DNA of 30,110 nucleotides from JBAWVR01 sp964583845 (GTDB taxonomy: Bacteria; Patescibacteriota; Minisyncoccia; Phycocordibacterales; GWA1-40-21): contig CAZOXG010000008.1 of assembly GCA_964583845.1 (NCBI GenBank), forward strand, positions 1 through 30,110, given 5' to 3'. The position numbers and the translations under genes were made by a program. Of this stretch, positions 1-8,257 are shown piece after piece. Positions within the stretch are counted from its first letter, which is position 1. Every line of letters begins with the position of its first letter. Below the pieces are notes generated by a model. The model saw nothing but the letters and a program-made list of their open reading frames with translations, searched no databases and was not told the origin of the DNA.

Positions 1-255
1 AATATTGGCTGTTTTAATATGTATACATCCAAAGACAAAACTAGCGTCAAAATAGGAATGATTATTGATAAACCCTATCAAGGTAAAGGATATGGTTCAA
101 GAACAATTAAAGCTATTGAAAAAATTGCTCAAAAAAGTGGTATAAAAAGAATTAAATTAGAAGTGTTAAGAAATAATCGACCGGCAATTAACTTATTCAA
201 TAGAGTCGGGTTTAAAAAAATAATTGAAGTGGTATACATGGAGAAAAAAATATAA
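1..255 (+). CDS. GNAT-family N-acetyltransferase, C-terminal part (cut by window edge)
   Basis: The reading frame is open to the first base of the window, so the N-terminus lies outside. The visible part carries the acetyl-CoA pyrophosphate-binding motif A of GNAT enzymes (GKGYGS, in the Q/RxxGxG/A style), followed by the usual alpha helix and the late motif NRPAINLFNRVGFKK (Asn/Ala/Leu/Phe plus GF), typical of the GNAT motif B region. The family moves an acetyl group from acetyl-CoA to an amine of a protein or small molecule. The substrate cannot be told from this piece. An internal ATG at 19 gives a shorter product, but it would lack the first core strands, so I treat it as internal. Confidence 0.85.
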   Translation, partial: NIGCFNMYTSKDKTSVKIGMIIDKPYQGKGYGSRTIKAIEKIAQKSGIKRIKLEVLRNNRPAINLFNRVGFKKIIEVVYMEKKI

Positions 256-287
256 ATATTTATTTAAGTTTCTGATATATTTTTTAT

Positions 288-647
288 ATGAAGACCTGCA
301 TATTTTGCGAAATAATTAACAAAAAGGTTCCCGCGAAAATCGTGTTTGAAGACAAAGAATTTTTAGCTTTTTTACCTTTAGAACAAGTGGTTATGGGACA
401 CACTTTAGTAATTCCTAAAACCCACTTTGAGAATATTTTTGACATAAACAAAGATATTTTTGAAAGACTGGCTGGAATGGCAAAAACACTTGCCGAGAAC
501 ATAGTCAAAGAAAACACAGCTTCCGGCATAAATGTTTTACACGCCAGTGGAAAAGACGCACAACAATCGGTTGAGCACTTTCATCTGCATATAATACCTA
601 GATATCAAAACGATGGTTTAGATTTATGGTTTAAAAATAATCTATAA
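288..647 (+). CDS. HIT-family (histidine triad) nucleotide hydrolase, HinT-like
   Basis: A 119-residue protein of normal HinT size. It has an N-terminal CIFC pair, the helix-strand segment around GHTLVIPKTHFENI, and the triad HFHLHII (His-x-His-x-His) near residues 98-104. HIT proteins of this branch hydrolyse purine nucleoside phosphoramidates and acyl/aminoacyl-AMP. No Shine-Dalgarno is visible; the ATG follows an AT-rich TATATTTTTTAT stretch by a few bases, which fits a leaderless or very short-leader mRNA. It sits 32 bases after the GNAT gene and 38 bases before tyrS. Confidence 0.93.
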   Translation: MKTCIFCEIINKKVPAKIVFEDKEFLAFLPLEQVVMGHTLVIPKTHFENIFDINKDIFERLAGMAKTLAENIVKENTASGINVLHASGKDAQQSVEHFHLHIIPRYQNDGLDLWFKNNL

Positions 648-670
648 CGTGCAAAATATTAATAAAATGC

Positions 671-676
671 TATTAT
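671..676 (+). promoter_or_regulatory. -10 box of a leaderless-type tyrS promoter
   Basis: TATTAT ends 9 bases before the tyrS ATG, so transcription would begin at or next to the start codon. The -35 region (GTGCAA-like) is weak. No Shine-Dalgarno lies between the box and the ATG. Confidence 0.45.
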
Positions 677-685
677 TTTAGAGTT

Positions 686-1870
686 ATGAATAAAGAATCT
701 GAATTAGCTATTAAAGTTAAAGATCTACTCACTCGAGGGGTTGATGAAGTTATTGACCGAGAAACGCTGGAGAAAAAGTTACTAAGTGGCAAAAAGCTAC
801 GTATAAAATTTGGTATTGATCCAACCAGTCCAAACATTCATCTTGGACGTTCTATTCCATTACTTAAACTACGTGATTTCCAAGATCTAGGACATCAAAT
901 CGTCTTTATTATTGGCGACTCGACGGGTATTATTGGTGACACTTCCGATAAAGATAGTGAGCGTCCAATGTTAACTAAAGGAATCGTTGAAAAAAATTTA
1001 AAGAACTACAAGGAGCAAGCTGGAAAAATTATTGATCTATCCAAAGCTGAAACCCATTACAATAGTGAATGGTTGGATAAATTGAACTATGGAGAAATCG
1101 GACGACAAGCTGGAGTATTTTCCGTAAATGAATTTATTTCCCGAGAAAATATTAGTAAGCGTCTAGAAGCTGGGAAACGTGTTTCTTTACGTGAATTACT
1201 ATATCCTTTGATGCAGGGTTATGATTCTGTCGTGGTCAAATCAGATGTTGAAATCGGTGGGTCTGATCAGCGTTTTAATATGTTAGCTGGACGGGATATG
1301 CAAAGGGAATATGGCCAGGAACCTCAGGATGTTTTAACTTTTCCACTCATTGAAGGTCTAGATGGTAGAAAGATGAGTTCCAGTTGGGGTAATACAGTCA
1401 ATCTTTTTGATATACCTAACGACATGTTTGGAAAAATTATGTCTCTCAAAGATGAGTACATTATCAAGTATTTCGTTCAGACGACTAGAGTTCCAATGGA
1501 GACAGTGAACAAGTATGCCGAAGAGTTGAAGTCTGGCACGAATCCCCGTGATATTAAGATGAAATTGGCATTTGAAATCGTAAAATTCTTCCACTCCGAA
1601 GCAGAAGCCGAAGAAGCTCAAACTTTCTGGAGCAATACTTTTTCCAAAAAAGAATTACCAACTGACATTAAAACTTTTACACCAACTAAATACGACTTAC
1701 TCTCAGTAATTATTGAGGCTGGTCTAGTAAGTAGTAAATCTGAAGCCTACCGAGTATTTGATCAAAATGGGGTTAAGGTAAATGGAGAGACAGTTACGGA
1801 TGTAAAACATGTAGTTAAAGCCGGTGATATTATTCAGAAGGGAAAGATGAGTTTTATCAAGATAGCATAG
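686..1870 (+). CDS. tyrS: Tyrosyl-tRNA synthetase
   Basis: A 394-residue class I synthetase that charges tRNA-Tyr. The HIGH-like signature is HLGR at residues 52-55, the KMSKS loop is KMSSS at 229-233, and the tyrosine pocket segment YPLMQGYDS (about 173-181) and GGSDQRFN (191-198) are present. An S4 RNA-binding domain closes the protein (about 332-392). The HLGR form and overall length resemble the TyrZ-type bacterial enzymes. The start chosen is the first ATG, 9 bases behind a TATTAT box. A strong hairpin terminator follows directly, so this is probably the end of a transcript. Confidence 0.97.
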   Translation: MNKESELAIKVKDLLTRGVDEVIDRETLEKKLLSGKKLRIKFGIDPTSPNIHLGRSIPLLKLRDFQDLGHQIVFIIGDSTGIIGDTSDKDSERPMLTKGIVEKNLKNYKEQAGKIIDLSKAETHYNSEWLDKLNYGEIGRQAGVFSVNEFISRENISKRLEAGKRVSLRELLYPLMQGYDSVVVKSDVEIGGSDQRFNMLAGRDMQREYGQEPQDVLTFPLIEGLDGRKMSSSWGNTVNLFDIPNDMFGKIMSLKDEYIIKYFVQTTRVPMETVNKYAEELKSGTNPRDIKMKLAFEIVKFFHSEAEAEEAQTFWSNTFSKKELPTDIKTFTPTKYDLLSVIIEAGLVSSKSEAYRVFDQNGVKVNGETVTDVKHVVKAGDIIQKGKMSFIKIA

Positions 1871-1882
1871 GGTAATTGAGAT

Positions 1883-1921
1883 AGCCCCGCCGGTCTGCCT
1901 TAGCAGACCGGCGGGGCTTTA
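1883..1921 (+). terminator. Rho-independent terminator after tyrS
   Basis: A perfect 16-bp GC-rich stem (1883-1898 with 1903-1918) closes a 4-base loop and is followed by a short T run. The T run also forms the start of the next gene's -35 box. Confidence 0.85.
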
Positions 1922-1945
1922 CTTATATACAAATCATGTTAATAT
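1918..1945 (+). promoter_or_regulatory. Promoter of the 1990 gene
   Basis: TTTACT (1918-1923), a 16-base spacer and TAATAT (1940-1945) preceded by TGT (extended -10). The predicted leader of about 38 bases carries an AGGAGA Shine-Dalgarno at 1978-1983. Confidence 0.55.
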
Positions 1946-1989
1946 CCTAGCAGAAAAACACTGTTCTCAACCCTAGTAGGAGACATTCG

Positions 1990-2460
1990 ATGTACAAACA
2001 GACTGTTTACGTATTGCGAGTTTTCCCAGCTGACATATATTTACCTGGAAAAATTTTGAAGTCGCTACCCATGGCCTGTGAAAGCCGGGCAAAGCACCTG
2101 ATAGACATTACTAACTGTTTTATCATCACAGCACAGACACCCGTACTCCGAGAAGTTGGCGAAAATGTGCCAATCGTCAGTTTGAAAAGACAGATAGCCA
2201 TTGTGATGGAAGAAGCCTTTTCGAATCATGACAGACGAGAAAAGAAAATCCGCTTTACAGTAGTCACTCCGGTGTATCTATTACCAAAAGTCTCCGAATA
2301 CCTTCAGACAGCCTTTCTGGCCTGCCTGGAAGAAAAAGGTCCGAGTATGAATATTACCAGACTTGAACTTTACTCAAATTACTATCCTGTCAGTGTAGCA
2401 ACTACTCGATGGGAAAAGTTTGTCGAACAATGTAAAATAATCTGGAACATTATCGTGTAG
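1990..2460 (+). CDS. Orphan protein, 156 aa, unknown function
   Basis: I do not recognise a family. The protein has no obvious signal peptide or membrane segment and looks like a mixed alpha/beta soluble domain; Cys31, Cys43 and two later cysteines are too scattered to call a metal site. The start is well supported: AGGAGA lies 6 bases before the ATG, unlike most core genes here. It is a single-gene unit with its own promoter, Shine-Dalgarno and hairpin terminator, and codon use is less AT-rich than tyrS and trpS on either side. It belongs with the other isolated Shine-Dalgarno genes of this window (see findings). Confidence 0.75.
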   Translation: MYKQTVYVLRVFPADIYLPGKILKSLPMACESRAKHLIDITNCFIITAQTPVLREVGENVPIVSLKRQIAIVMEEAFSNHDRREKKIRFTVVTPVYLLPKVSEYLQTAFLACLEEKGPSMNITRLELYSNYYPVSVATTRWEKFVEQCKIIWNIIV

Positions 2461-2481
2461 GTCAAACTTACGCAAAAACAG

Positions 2482-2523
2482 CACGCCCCGACATTTCGTC
2501 GAGTGGCGTGTTTTATTTTTTTT
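2482..2523 (+). terminator. Rho-independent terminator after the 1990 gene
   Basis: The stem CACGCC (2482-2487) with GGCGTG (2505-2510) is extended by CGAC (2489-2492) with GTCG (2498-2501), and is followed by a T-rich tract from 2511 to 2523. Confidence 0.85.
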
Positions 2524-2545
2524 TAACAGAAAAATGTTTTTGATT

Positions 2546-2790
2546 CGTCTTTGCGAAGTTGAATGTTGGGATAAAGGACCCAACTTTCGAAGACGGAGGC
2601 CGACGGGCCGAGCGACCTGATTTTCTTCATGGTACTCCATGGTAGAAAATGGAAGTGTCTTTAGACCCGGGGGTGGCGGAAATTTCTAGCAAGAAATTAT
2701 CTGTGACCTGGTGAAGCAATCCAGGAATCAGAAAAATCTTAATTCAAAGCAAGGAATAAGATGGATTGCTTTGCTGGGCTCGCAAAGACT
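2546..2790 (+). repeat. Structured palindromic repeat element, copy A (245 bp)
   Basis: The ends are an inverted repeat: CGTCTTTGCGA (2546-2556) against TCGCAAAGACT (2780-2790), 10 of 11 matching. A second perfect 10-bp inverted repeat, AAGCAATCCA (2714-2723) with TGGATTGCTT (2762-2771), lies inside. Further hairpins are GTTGGG/CCCAAC near 2565-2586 within a longer CGTCTT/AAGACG stem, a two-part hairpin at 2620-2650, and AATTTCT/AGAAATT near 2690. There is no credible reading frame. It fills the gap between the 1990 gene and trpS. The 2620-2650 hairpin recurs with compensatory changes at 29891-29921. Confidence 0.7.
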
Positions 2791-2801
2791 GAAGTTGAAG
2801 T

Positions 2802-2830
2802 TTGGCTAAAAACCATTATTTTGCTAATAT
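2802..2830 (+). promoter_or_regulatory. Promoter of trpS (leaderless geometry)
   Basis: TTGGCT (2802-2807), a 17-base spacer and TAATAT (2825-2830). The ATG at 2838 is 7 bases after the -10 box, so the mRNA should start at about the start codon. Confidence 0.7.
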
Positions 2831-2837
2831 ATACCCT

Positions 2838-3815
2838 ATGAATACCTCAAAACCAACAACTAAAAAAATACTCCTTTCTGGCGTAAAACCGACCGGACGA
2901 CCTCACCTTGGCAACTACTTTGGCGCTATGAAGCAGTTTGTAGACAATCAAGACTCTCACGAGAGTTATGTTTTTATTGCTGACTTACACGCTATAAATA
3001 ATGTTCAAAACGGCGCCGAACTTAGACAAAACACCATAGACATCGCCTTGGATTATTTAGCAATTGGTTTAGATCCAAAGAAAGTTTGTCTTTTCAAACA
3101 GTCAGACGTCCCACAGGTGACCGAACTTTGCTGGATCTTCAACACCATTACGACCATGCCGTACTTGATGCGAGCTCACGCCTACAAGGATGCCGAGGCC
3201 AAGAACAAAGAAATCAATGTTGGGACTTTTGATTATCCAATCTTAATGGCGGCTGATATTTTAATTCAAGATGCGGACGTTGTTCCAGTTGGAAAGGATC
3301 AAAAACAACATGTTGAATACGCCCGCGACGCCGCAGAAAAATTTAATCGAATTTTTGGTAATGGGGAAGAAGTATTCAAATTGCCTAAAGATTTGATTAT
3401 TGAAAGCGTTGAGACAGTGCCCGGTATTGATGGTCAAAAAATGTCCAAGAGTTACAACAATACTATTCCGCTCTTCGCTGAAGATGAAGAAATTCAAAAA
3501 CTTTGTATGAGTATCGTAACCGACTCTTCAGGTGAATTACCAAAAAATGTATATGCTATTCACAAACTTTTCCGCGATGAGGAATATTTAAAAAAACTTT
3601 ACGAAGAAAACAAAGGAAAGTACAAGATTTTAAAAGAGGCTTTGGCGGCTGATGTTAAAACTTTTATCACCCCGATTCGAGAGCGTCGAAACGAGTTAGC
3701 CAAAAATATTCCCGAAGTTTTATCTATTTTAAAAGCTGGTGGAGAAAAGGCCCGCGCCCGTGCTGAGATTAAAATGAGTATTGTTAGAAAAGCTGTTGGT
3801 GTTGATGTCTATTAA
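2838..3815 (+). CDS. trpS: Tryptophanyl-tRNA synthetase
   Basis: A class I synthetase charging tRNA-Trp, 325 residues from the chosen start. PHLGN at 22-26 is the HIGH-type signature after the family hallmark SGVKPTG; KMSKS is at 201-205; VPVGKDQKQHVE (about 149-160) is the conserved TrpRS segment. A TTG at 2802 would add 12 residues, but it lies inside the -35 box of a good promoter whose transcript begins near 2838, and conserved TrpRS sequence begins just after the ATG at 2838. I therefore start there. No Shine-Dalgarno is present. Upstream is the structured repeat; downstream is a repeat end and the ABC operon. Confidence 0.96.
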   Translation: MNTSKPTTKKILLSGVKPTGRPHLGNYFGAMKQFVDNQDSHESYVFIADLHAINNVQNGAELRQNTIDIALDYLAIGLDPKKVCLFKQSDVPQVTELCWIFNTITTMPYLMRAHAYKDAEAKNKEINVGTFDYPILMAADILIQDADVVPVGKDQKQHVEYARDAAEKFNRIFGNGEEVFKLPKDLIIESVETVPGIDGQKMSKSYNNTIPLFAEDEEIQKLCMSIVTDSSGELPKNVYAIHKLFRDEEYLKKLYEENKGKYKILKEALAADVKTFITPIRERRNELAKNIPEVLSILKAGGEKARARAEIKMSIVRKAVGVDVY

Positions 3816-3830
3816 TAGTAAACATATAAG

Positions 3831-3881
3831 TCTGGATTCCTGCCCGACGACTGGCAGGGCTTTTCACGGCTCGCAATGACA
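3831..3881 (+). repeat. Palindromic repeat fragment (single arm)
   Basis: The arm begins CTGGATTCC and ends GGCTCGCAATGACA, the standard ends of the repeat family seen elsewhere in the window, with the core CCTGCCCGAC (3839-3848) and GGCAGGGC forming a hairpin. The terminal ATGACA is a 5-of-6 match to a -35 box and is placed about 16 bases before TAAATA, upstream of the ABC gene at 3911. Confidence 0.7.
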
Positions 3882-3910
3882 AAAATAAATACGGTACTAA
3901 ATAATTAAAA

Positions 3911-5716
3911 ATGGAAACAAAAAAGAAAAGCTGGGTAAATTTTAGGAGGTTGTTCAAGAACCTGTGGTTTTTTGGTAAATTGTCTTTTACCGACACGCCG
4001 ATCGCTCTAGTCACTATTATAATAATGTCTATTTTAGAGGGTATTTTTCCAGTGGTTGTTTCCAAAATTTTTGGATTTTTAGTTGACTCAATCACTGGTT
4101 TTATTAGATCAGGCGATACTGGAAATATCTGGACAATTTTAGCCTATTACATTACCGCTAAATCAGCTTTACCTTTAATGGATGCTTTCTTTTTCTACAA
4201 TTTTAGATACTGGTATCTGAGATTTAATAATTTTGTCGACCTGTATATCTTAAAGAAGAGAAGTGAATTGGATATCGCCCACATGGAGGATCCAACTTTT
4301 TTGGACTTTGCTCAACGGGCTTTTAATAACGGTACCAACCCTATAATTAACATTATGGATATTGGCCAACAGAACCTAAGACGATTAGTCCTCTTTGTTG
4401 GTAGTTCTATTGCCATACTTTTAATTGATTGGAGAATATTCCTTATAACCCTATTTTCATCCTTACCCAACTTTTTTGTAGAAGTTTATTATGGCGGTAG
4501 TTCTTGGGGAATCTTTGCCGAAAATTCCCGAGAGCAAAGACGATATTACGACAACCGAACTTTCATTACTACAAAATTTAAGTTTATTGAAGCCAAACTA
4601 TTTCAAATTCACGATTTTCTTGTAGAAAGCTCGCGAGATATTTTGACTAGATTTGCCGGCAAGCAAATGTCTCTAGAAAAGAAAAGATTGTGGTTTAGAT
4701 TCTCAGCTGAGATTCTTTCCGCCTTGGGTATTTATGCTTCTTTGGCAATTGCTATCAATAGTTCGTTAAGTGGAATAATTACCGTTGGTACTGTCGTATT
4801 TATTTTTACCGCCACTAATTCACTCAACTCTGCTTTCTCCGAGTTACTAAACCAGCTTGCCAGACAATTAGAAAGAAATCTTTACGTCAACGATATAGTA
4901 GATTTTATTTCCACTAAACCTTTTATCAAACACAGCCACAAACCTAAACAATTACCGAAGGACGACACTCCCGTTATTGAATTTAAAAATGTCTCTTTCA
5001 CTTATCCAAAACAAGAAGGGTTAGTCCTCAACAATATTTCATTCACAATCAATCCTGGAGAAAAACTGGCCTTAGTTGGTCACAACGGTGCCGGTAAATC
5101 AACTATCGTTAGATTACTATTGAGAATCCACGACCCTTCAACTGGCGATATTTTGATTAACGGTGTAAACCTAAAGGAGTTGGATTTGAACCAGTGGTGG
5201 TCAAAATTGAGCGTTTTAATGCAAGATTTTGGTGGTTTTCAATACTTGGCAAAAGAAGCAATTGCGATAGGGGATAATAGTAAAAGTCTAGATATAGGTA
5301 AGGTTATTAAAGCTGGACAACAAAGTACTGCCGCAAATTTTATTGAATCCTGGGATGAAAAATATGACACAATGATCGGTGTGGAATTTGGAGGTCAAGA
5401 ACTATCTAAAGGCGAGAGACAAAAAATGGCTTTGGCCCGCGTCTTCTATCGAGACGCCAGTATATATGTTTTAGACGAACCAACGGCAGCGGTAGATGCC
5501 CAGTCCGCCTCACAGATATTTAGAAATATCGAAACTTTACCAGAAAATACATCCGCTCTGTTGATTTCCCATAACTTTGCCACTATCCGTCGGGCTAGCA
5601 AAATTATTGTCTTGGAGCACGGTAAAACAATAGAAGAAGGAACTCATGAAGAACTTGTTGCAAACAATGGGTTGTATAATGAACTGTATAATCAACAAAA
5701 AAGCGAGTACGAATAA
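3911..5716 (+). CDS. ABC exporter half-transporter (TM domain fused to ATPase), first of pair
   Basis: A 601-residue type IV (MsbA/multidrug-like) exporter subunit: an N-terminal membrane domain to about residue 330 with hydrophobic segments near 30-60, 75-95, 158-190 and 265-305, then an ATPase domain. Walker A is GHNGAGKST (390-398), the Q-loop Gln is 438, the signature is LSKGE (498-502), Walker B is VLDEP in 520-524 and the H-loop His is 554. All catalytic parts are intact. It exports an unknown substrate across the cytoplasmic membrane, very likely as a heterodimer with the next gene, which begins 14 bases after its stop. There is no Shine-Dalgarno; the preceding repeat end may supply the -35 box. 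Confidence 0.94.
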   Translation: METKKKSWVNFRRLFKNLWFFGKLSFTDTPIALVTIIIMSILEGIFPVVVSKIFGFLVDSITGFIRSGDTGNIWTILAYYITAKSALPLMDAFFFYNFRYWYLRFNNFVDLYILKKRSELDIAHMEDPTFLDFAQRAFNNGTNPIINIMDIGQQNLRRLVLFVGSSIAILLIDWRIFLITLFSSLPNFFVEVYYGGSSWGIFAENSREQRRYYDNRTFITTKFKFIEAKLFQIHDFLVESSRDILTRFAGKQMSLEKKRLWFRFSAEILSALGIYASLAIAINSSLSGIITVGTVVFIFTATNSLNSAFSELLNQLARQLERNLYVNDIVDFISTKPFIKHSHKPKQLPKDDTPVIEFKNVSFTYPKQEGLVLNNISFTINPGEKLALVGHNGAGKSTIVRLLLRIHDPSTGDILINGVNLKELDLNQWWSKLSVLMQDFGGFQYLAKEAIAIGDNSKSLDIGKVIKAGQQSTAANFIESWDEKYDTMIGVEFGGQELSKGERQKMALARVFYRDASIYVLDEPTAAVDAQSASQIFRNIETLPENTSALLISHNFATIRRASKIIVLEHGKTIEEGTHEELVANNGLYNELYNQQKSEYE

Positions 5717-5730
5717 ACCAACTAAGCATC

Positions 5731-7528
5731 ATGACCGAAGAAAATAAAAAACTCACAAGTGAAAAAATAAAGGTGGTATATGACACCATTTTAAAAGAAG
5801 TTAAAAGATATAAAAAAACAAACAATTATCTTGGTGTTTTTATCTATTGTTTCCGCTTTTGGAAATGGTTTAATTCCATATATTACAGGACGTTTTTTTG
5901 ATTCTATAATCACTATCGGTAAAACTTATACGTTCCTGGGCTACACTTTTCCAGTTTTTGTAGTTTTATTGGCCTTATGGTTACTTATTCAACTCGTTAC
6001 TTCCTTAGTTGATTGGCGAGTTTCCATCAGAACTCTGGTTCTAAATCATAATATTTGGACAAACTATTTATCTGAAGGTATAGGGAGAATACTCATGTTT
6101 CCAGTATCTTTTTTCAAAGATAATAACTCCAGCGCTCTTACTCACAAACTCGATATGTCGGCCAGTGCTATTTGCGAGACTTTTGTTATTGGTATCTCCA
6201 AAACCTTTCCAAAACTTTTGAGCTTAGTAATTGCTCTAATTGTTTGCTACTACATCAATCCACTCTTAATGCTTACCTTGCTAGCTGGTTTATTTCTATT
6301 TTCAATAGTGATGATATTTAGTGTAAAGCCACTAGTACAATTTCAGGATGATTTTTGGGATAAAATGAATACTACTTGGATGGATTTTAGTGGTGCTTTT
6401 GACAATACTCAAACAATCAAACAATTTGGTACAGAAAAATACGAACAAAATAGAATAAGTAAAATATTCCGCGACTGGTTAATGCCAGCCTTCATTAAAA
6501 AAGACTCAGTCAGAAGTAATCTAGATTTTTTCCAAAAAACAATTATTACGATTACACAATTCGCGATTTTTTGTGTATCACTTGGTCTATTGTACAAAAA
6601 CTCTATTTCAATCGGAGATCTACTAGCATTTAATGCATATACAGCAATGGCTTTTGGACCTTTATTAGAGTTTGGCTATGACTGGCACAATATCATAGGT
6701 GGAATAGTTAGTATTTCTGACACTGAAAAAACACTCAGATTACCAACCGAAAATTATCAACCAGAAGATCGTATACAAACTGATACTATTAATGGAAACA
6801 TCTCATTTAAAAATGTATATTTTTATTACGACGAGGGCACTCCTATACTAAAAGATGTTTCTTTTGAAATTAAACAAGGTGATGTTATTGCTTTGGTGGG
6901 TGAGTCTGGTGTTGGAAAAAGTACACTTATAGATCTCATTTCTGGATACAATTTTCCAACATCAGGAAACATTTCGATTGATAATATTCCAGTCCAAAAA
7001 TTAGACTTAACATTCTTAAGAAAAAATATTGGAATTGTACCTCAAGAAGTCGTACTTTTTAATGACACTTTAAAGAAGAATATATGTTATGGAAATTTCG
7101 AAACGTCTGAGGAAGAAATATTAGCAGTTATGGAAAAGACAGGCTTGTCAGGTTTTGTTGAAAAATTACCAAAGAGACTTGAGACCGTCGTTGGAGAAAG
7201 AGGAGTTAAATTATCAGTTGGCCAAAAACAAAGAATTGCGATTGCCAGAGCTATGCTAAAAAATCCCAAGATTTTAATTTTGGATGAACCAACCTCCGCT
7301 TTAGATGCTAGTACGGAAAAACTAATTACAGATTCGCTGGAGATATTAATGGAAGGTAAGACTACTTTTATTATTGCTCACCGCTTGAGTACTGTAAAAA
7401 AGGCTACCACCATTTTTGTTGTTAAAGACGGCCGAATAGTCGAAGCTAGCACACACGACAATCTGCTAAAAATAAAAGACGGGGAATACAGACGTTTATA
7501 CGATTTGCAAATTGGTTTACATAAATAA
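5731..7528 (+). CDS. ABC exporter half-transporter, second of pair, frameshifted near its N-terminus
   Basis: The natural start is the ATG at 5731, which reads MTEENKKLTSEKIKVVYD and onward as a typical cytoplasmic lead-in helix. That frame then runs off and stops at 5899-5901. The rest of the protein is in another frame. Removing one A from the A7 run at 5812-5818 joins the two as ...RYKKQTIILVFLSIV..., which restores a normal first membrane helix. In the downstream frame the first usable start is a TTG at 5831 (565 residues), which would begin inside that helix. The ATPase domain is intact: GESGVGKST Walker A, LSVGQ signature, ILDEPTSALD Walker B, AHRLST H-loop. Probable partner of the preceding half-transporter. 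The shift may be a base-calling error, slippage-corrected expression or real decay. Confidence 0.85.
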
Positions 7529-7533
7529 ATTAA

Positions 7534-7566
7534 CCGCTATGGGTGCAATACCCATAGCGGCTTTTT
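7534..7566. terminator. Terminator shared by the ABC pair and possibly the convergent protease gene
   Basis: A perfect 11-bp stem (7534-7544 with 7550-7560) and a 5-base loop, followed rightwards by CTTTTT. It lies between the stop codons of two convergent genes (7528 and 7572). On the minus strand the tail is less T-rich. Confidence 0.88.
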
Positions 7567-7571
7567 GAATC

Positions 7572-8153
7572 TTACTTGGCATTCCAATCAATTCCAGTTG
7601 CGGAAATGGGTAAAGGTTTATTCCAAATGCCGTCCAATAAGCCAAACTTGATTGCGTCTTCGGGATACAGATCCCGATCTTCATAACAGAGTTTGACTAT
7701 TTTATCTCGGGAAACTTTAGATCTTTTTGTGTAGATGTCATAGAAACGTTCAGCCCGATCTTTCGTCTCCTTTAGGAAGATCTTGCGCTTTTCTTTGTTC
7801 AGTAGGCAATCAATATTGATATCGCCAGTTGAACCGTGATGTATGAGAATACGGGCGTTCGGTGTAGCCAAACGTACATCACACGCCTGTAAAGCGATTG
7901 ATGCACTGGATCGAGCAACGCCGACCACTATTCCAGTGATCTTGCACGGAAACAAATTCAAGAGGTCGTAAATCTCAAGAACACAGCCTCCACCGTTGGA
8001 GGCAATCACCAAGGTTAAATCGGCATAAGGTGGAGTCATTTTAGTAACTATAATCGACAGCACTTCTTCCAGATAACCAACTGTTTCGTGACTGGTTTTT
8101 CCAGTAATAAGAACGATGCCTTTGTTAAACATTTCTTTTGCGTTGTCATTCAT
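7572..8153 (-). CDS. ClpP-like serine peptidase
   Basis: A 193-residue protein with the ClpP/crotonase fold landmarks: the SNGGG turn (52-56) standing for the usual SPGG, the nucleophile region GVARSSAS with Ser82 where ClpP has GxxxS, His105 in RILIHHG where ClpP has the IHQP histidine, and Asp161 in the EDRDLYPEDAIKFGLLD segment, equivalent to the conserved DRD...EAxxxGLxD of ClpP. The full Ser-His-Asp triad is thus present. Whether it forms a ring with an AAA+ partner (ClpX/ClpC type) cannot be seen; none is encoded here. AAGGAG lies 8 bases before the ATG, a strong Shine-Dalgarno. It is a single-gene unit. The unusual SNGGG and Arg81 suggest a divergent, ClpP-like rather than orthodox ClpP protein. 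Confidence 0.85.
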   Translation of the reverse strand: MNDNAKEMFNKGIVLITGKTSHETVGYLEEVLSIIVTKMTPPYADLTLVIASNGGGCVLEIYDLLNLFPCKITGIVVGVARSSASIALQACDVRLATPNARILIHHGSTGDINIDCLLNKEKRKIFLKETKDRAERFYDIYTKRSKVSRDKIVKLCYEDRDLYPEDAIKFGLLDGIWNKPLPISATGIDWNAK

Positions 8154-8200
8154 CTTTCACACTCCTTATCTGTTTGATTTGTAACTATTTTTCTAATATC

Positions 8201-8251
8201 AGACTACGTATCTTTCTCGTTTTTGTCAATGTTTACGCTCTATGGTATATG
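8201..8251. promoter_or_regulatory. Overlapping divergent promoters (protease leftward, T-box leader rightward)
   Basis: Rightward: TTGTCA (8223-8228), a 17-base spacer and TATATG (8246-8251) preceded by TGG (extended -10). Leftward: TTGACA read from 8230 to 8225, then TAGTCT about 18 bases on (8206-8201). The two -35 hexamers share six of eight bases, so RNA polymerase can bind only one side at a time. The rightward promoter is convincing; the leftward -10 is weak. Confidence 0.6.
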
Positions 8252-8257
8252 TATTAC

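Noticed and set aside
2540..2790. A T-box leader for trpS, suggested by GGGTGGC near 2671
   Set aside because: The bulge is not UGGNACC, no competing terminator lies before trpS, and the whole stretch lies inside a repeat element.
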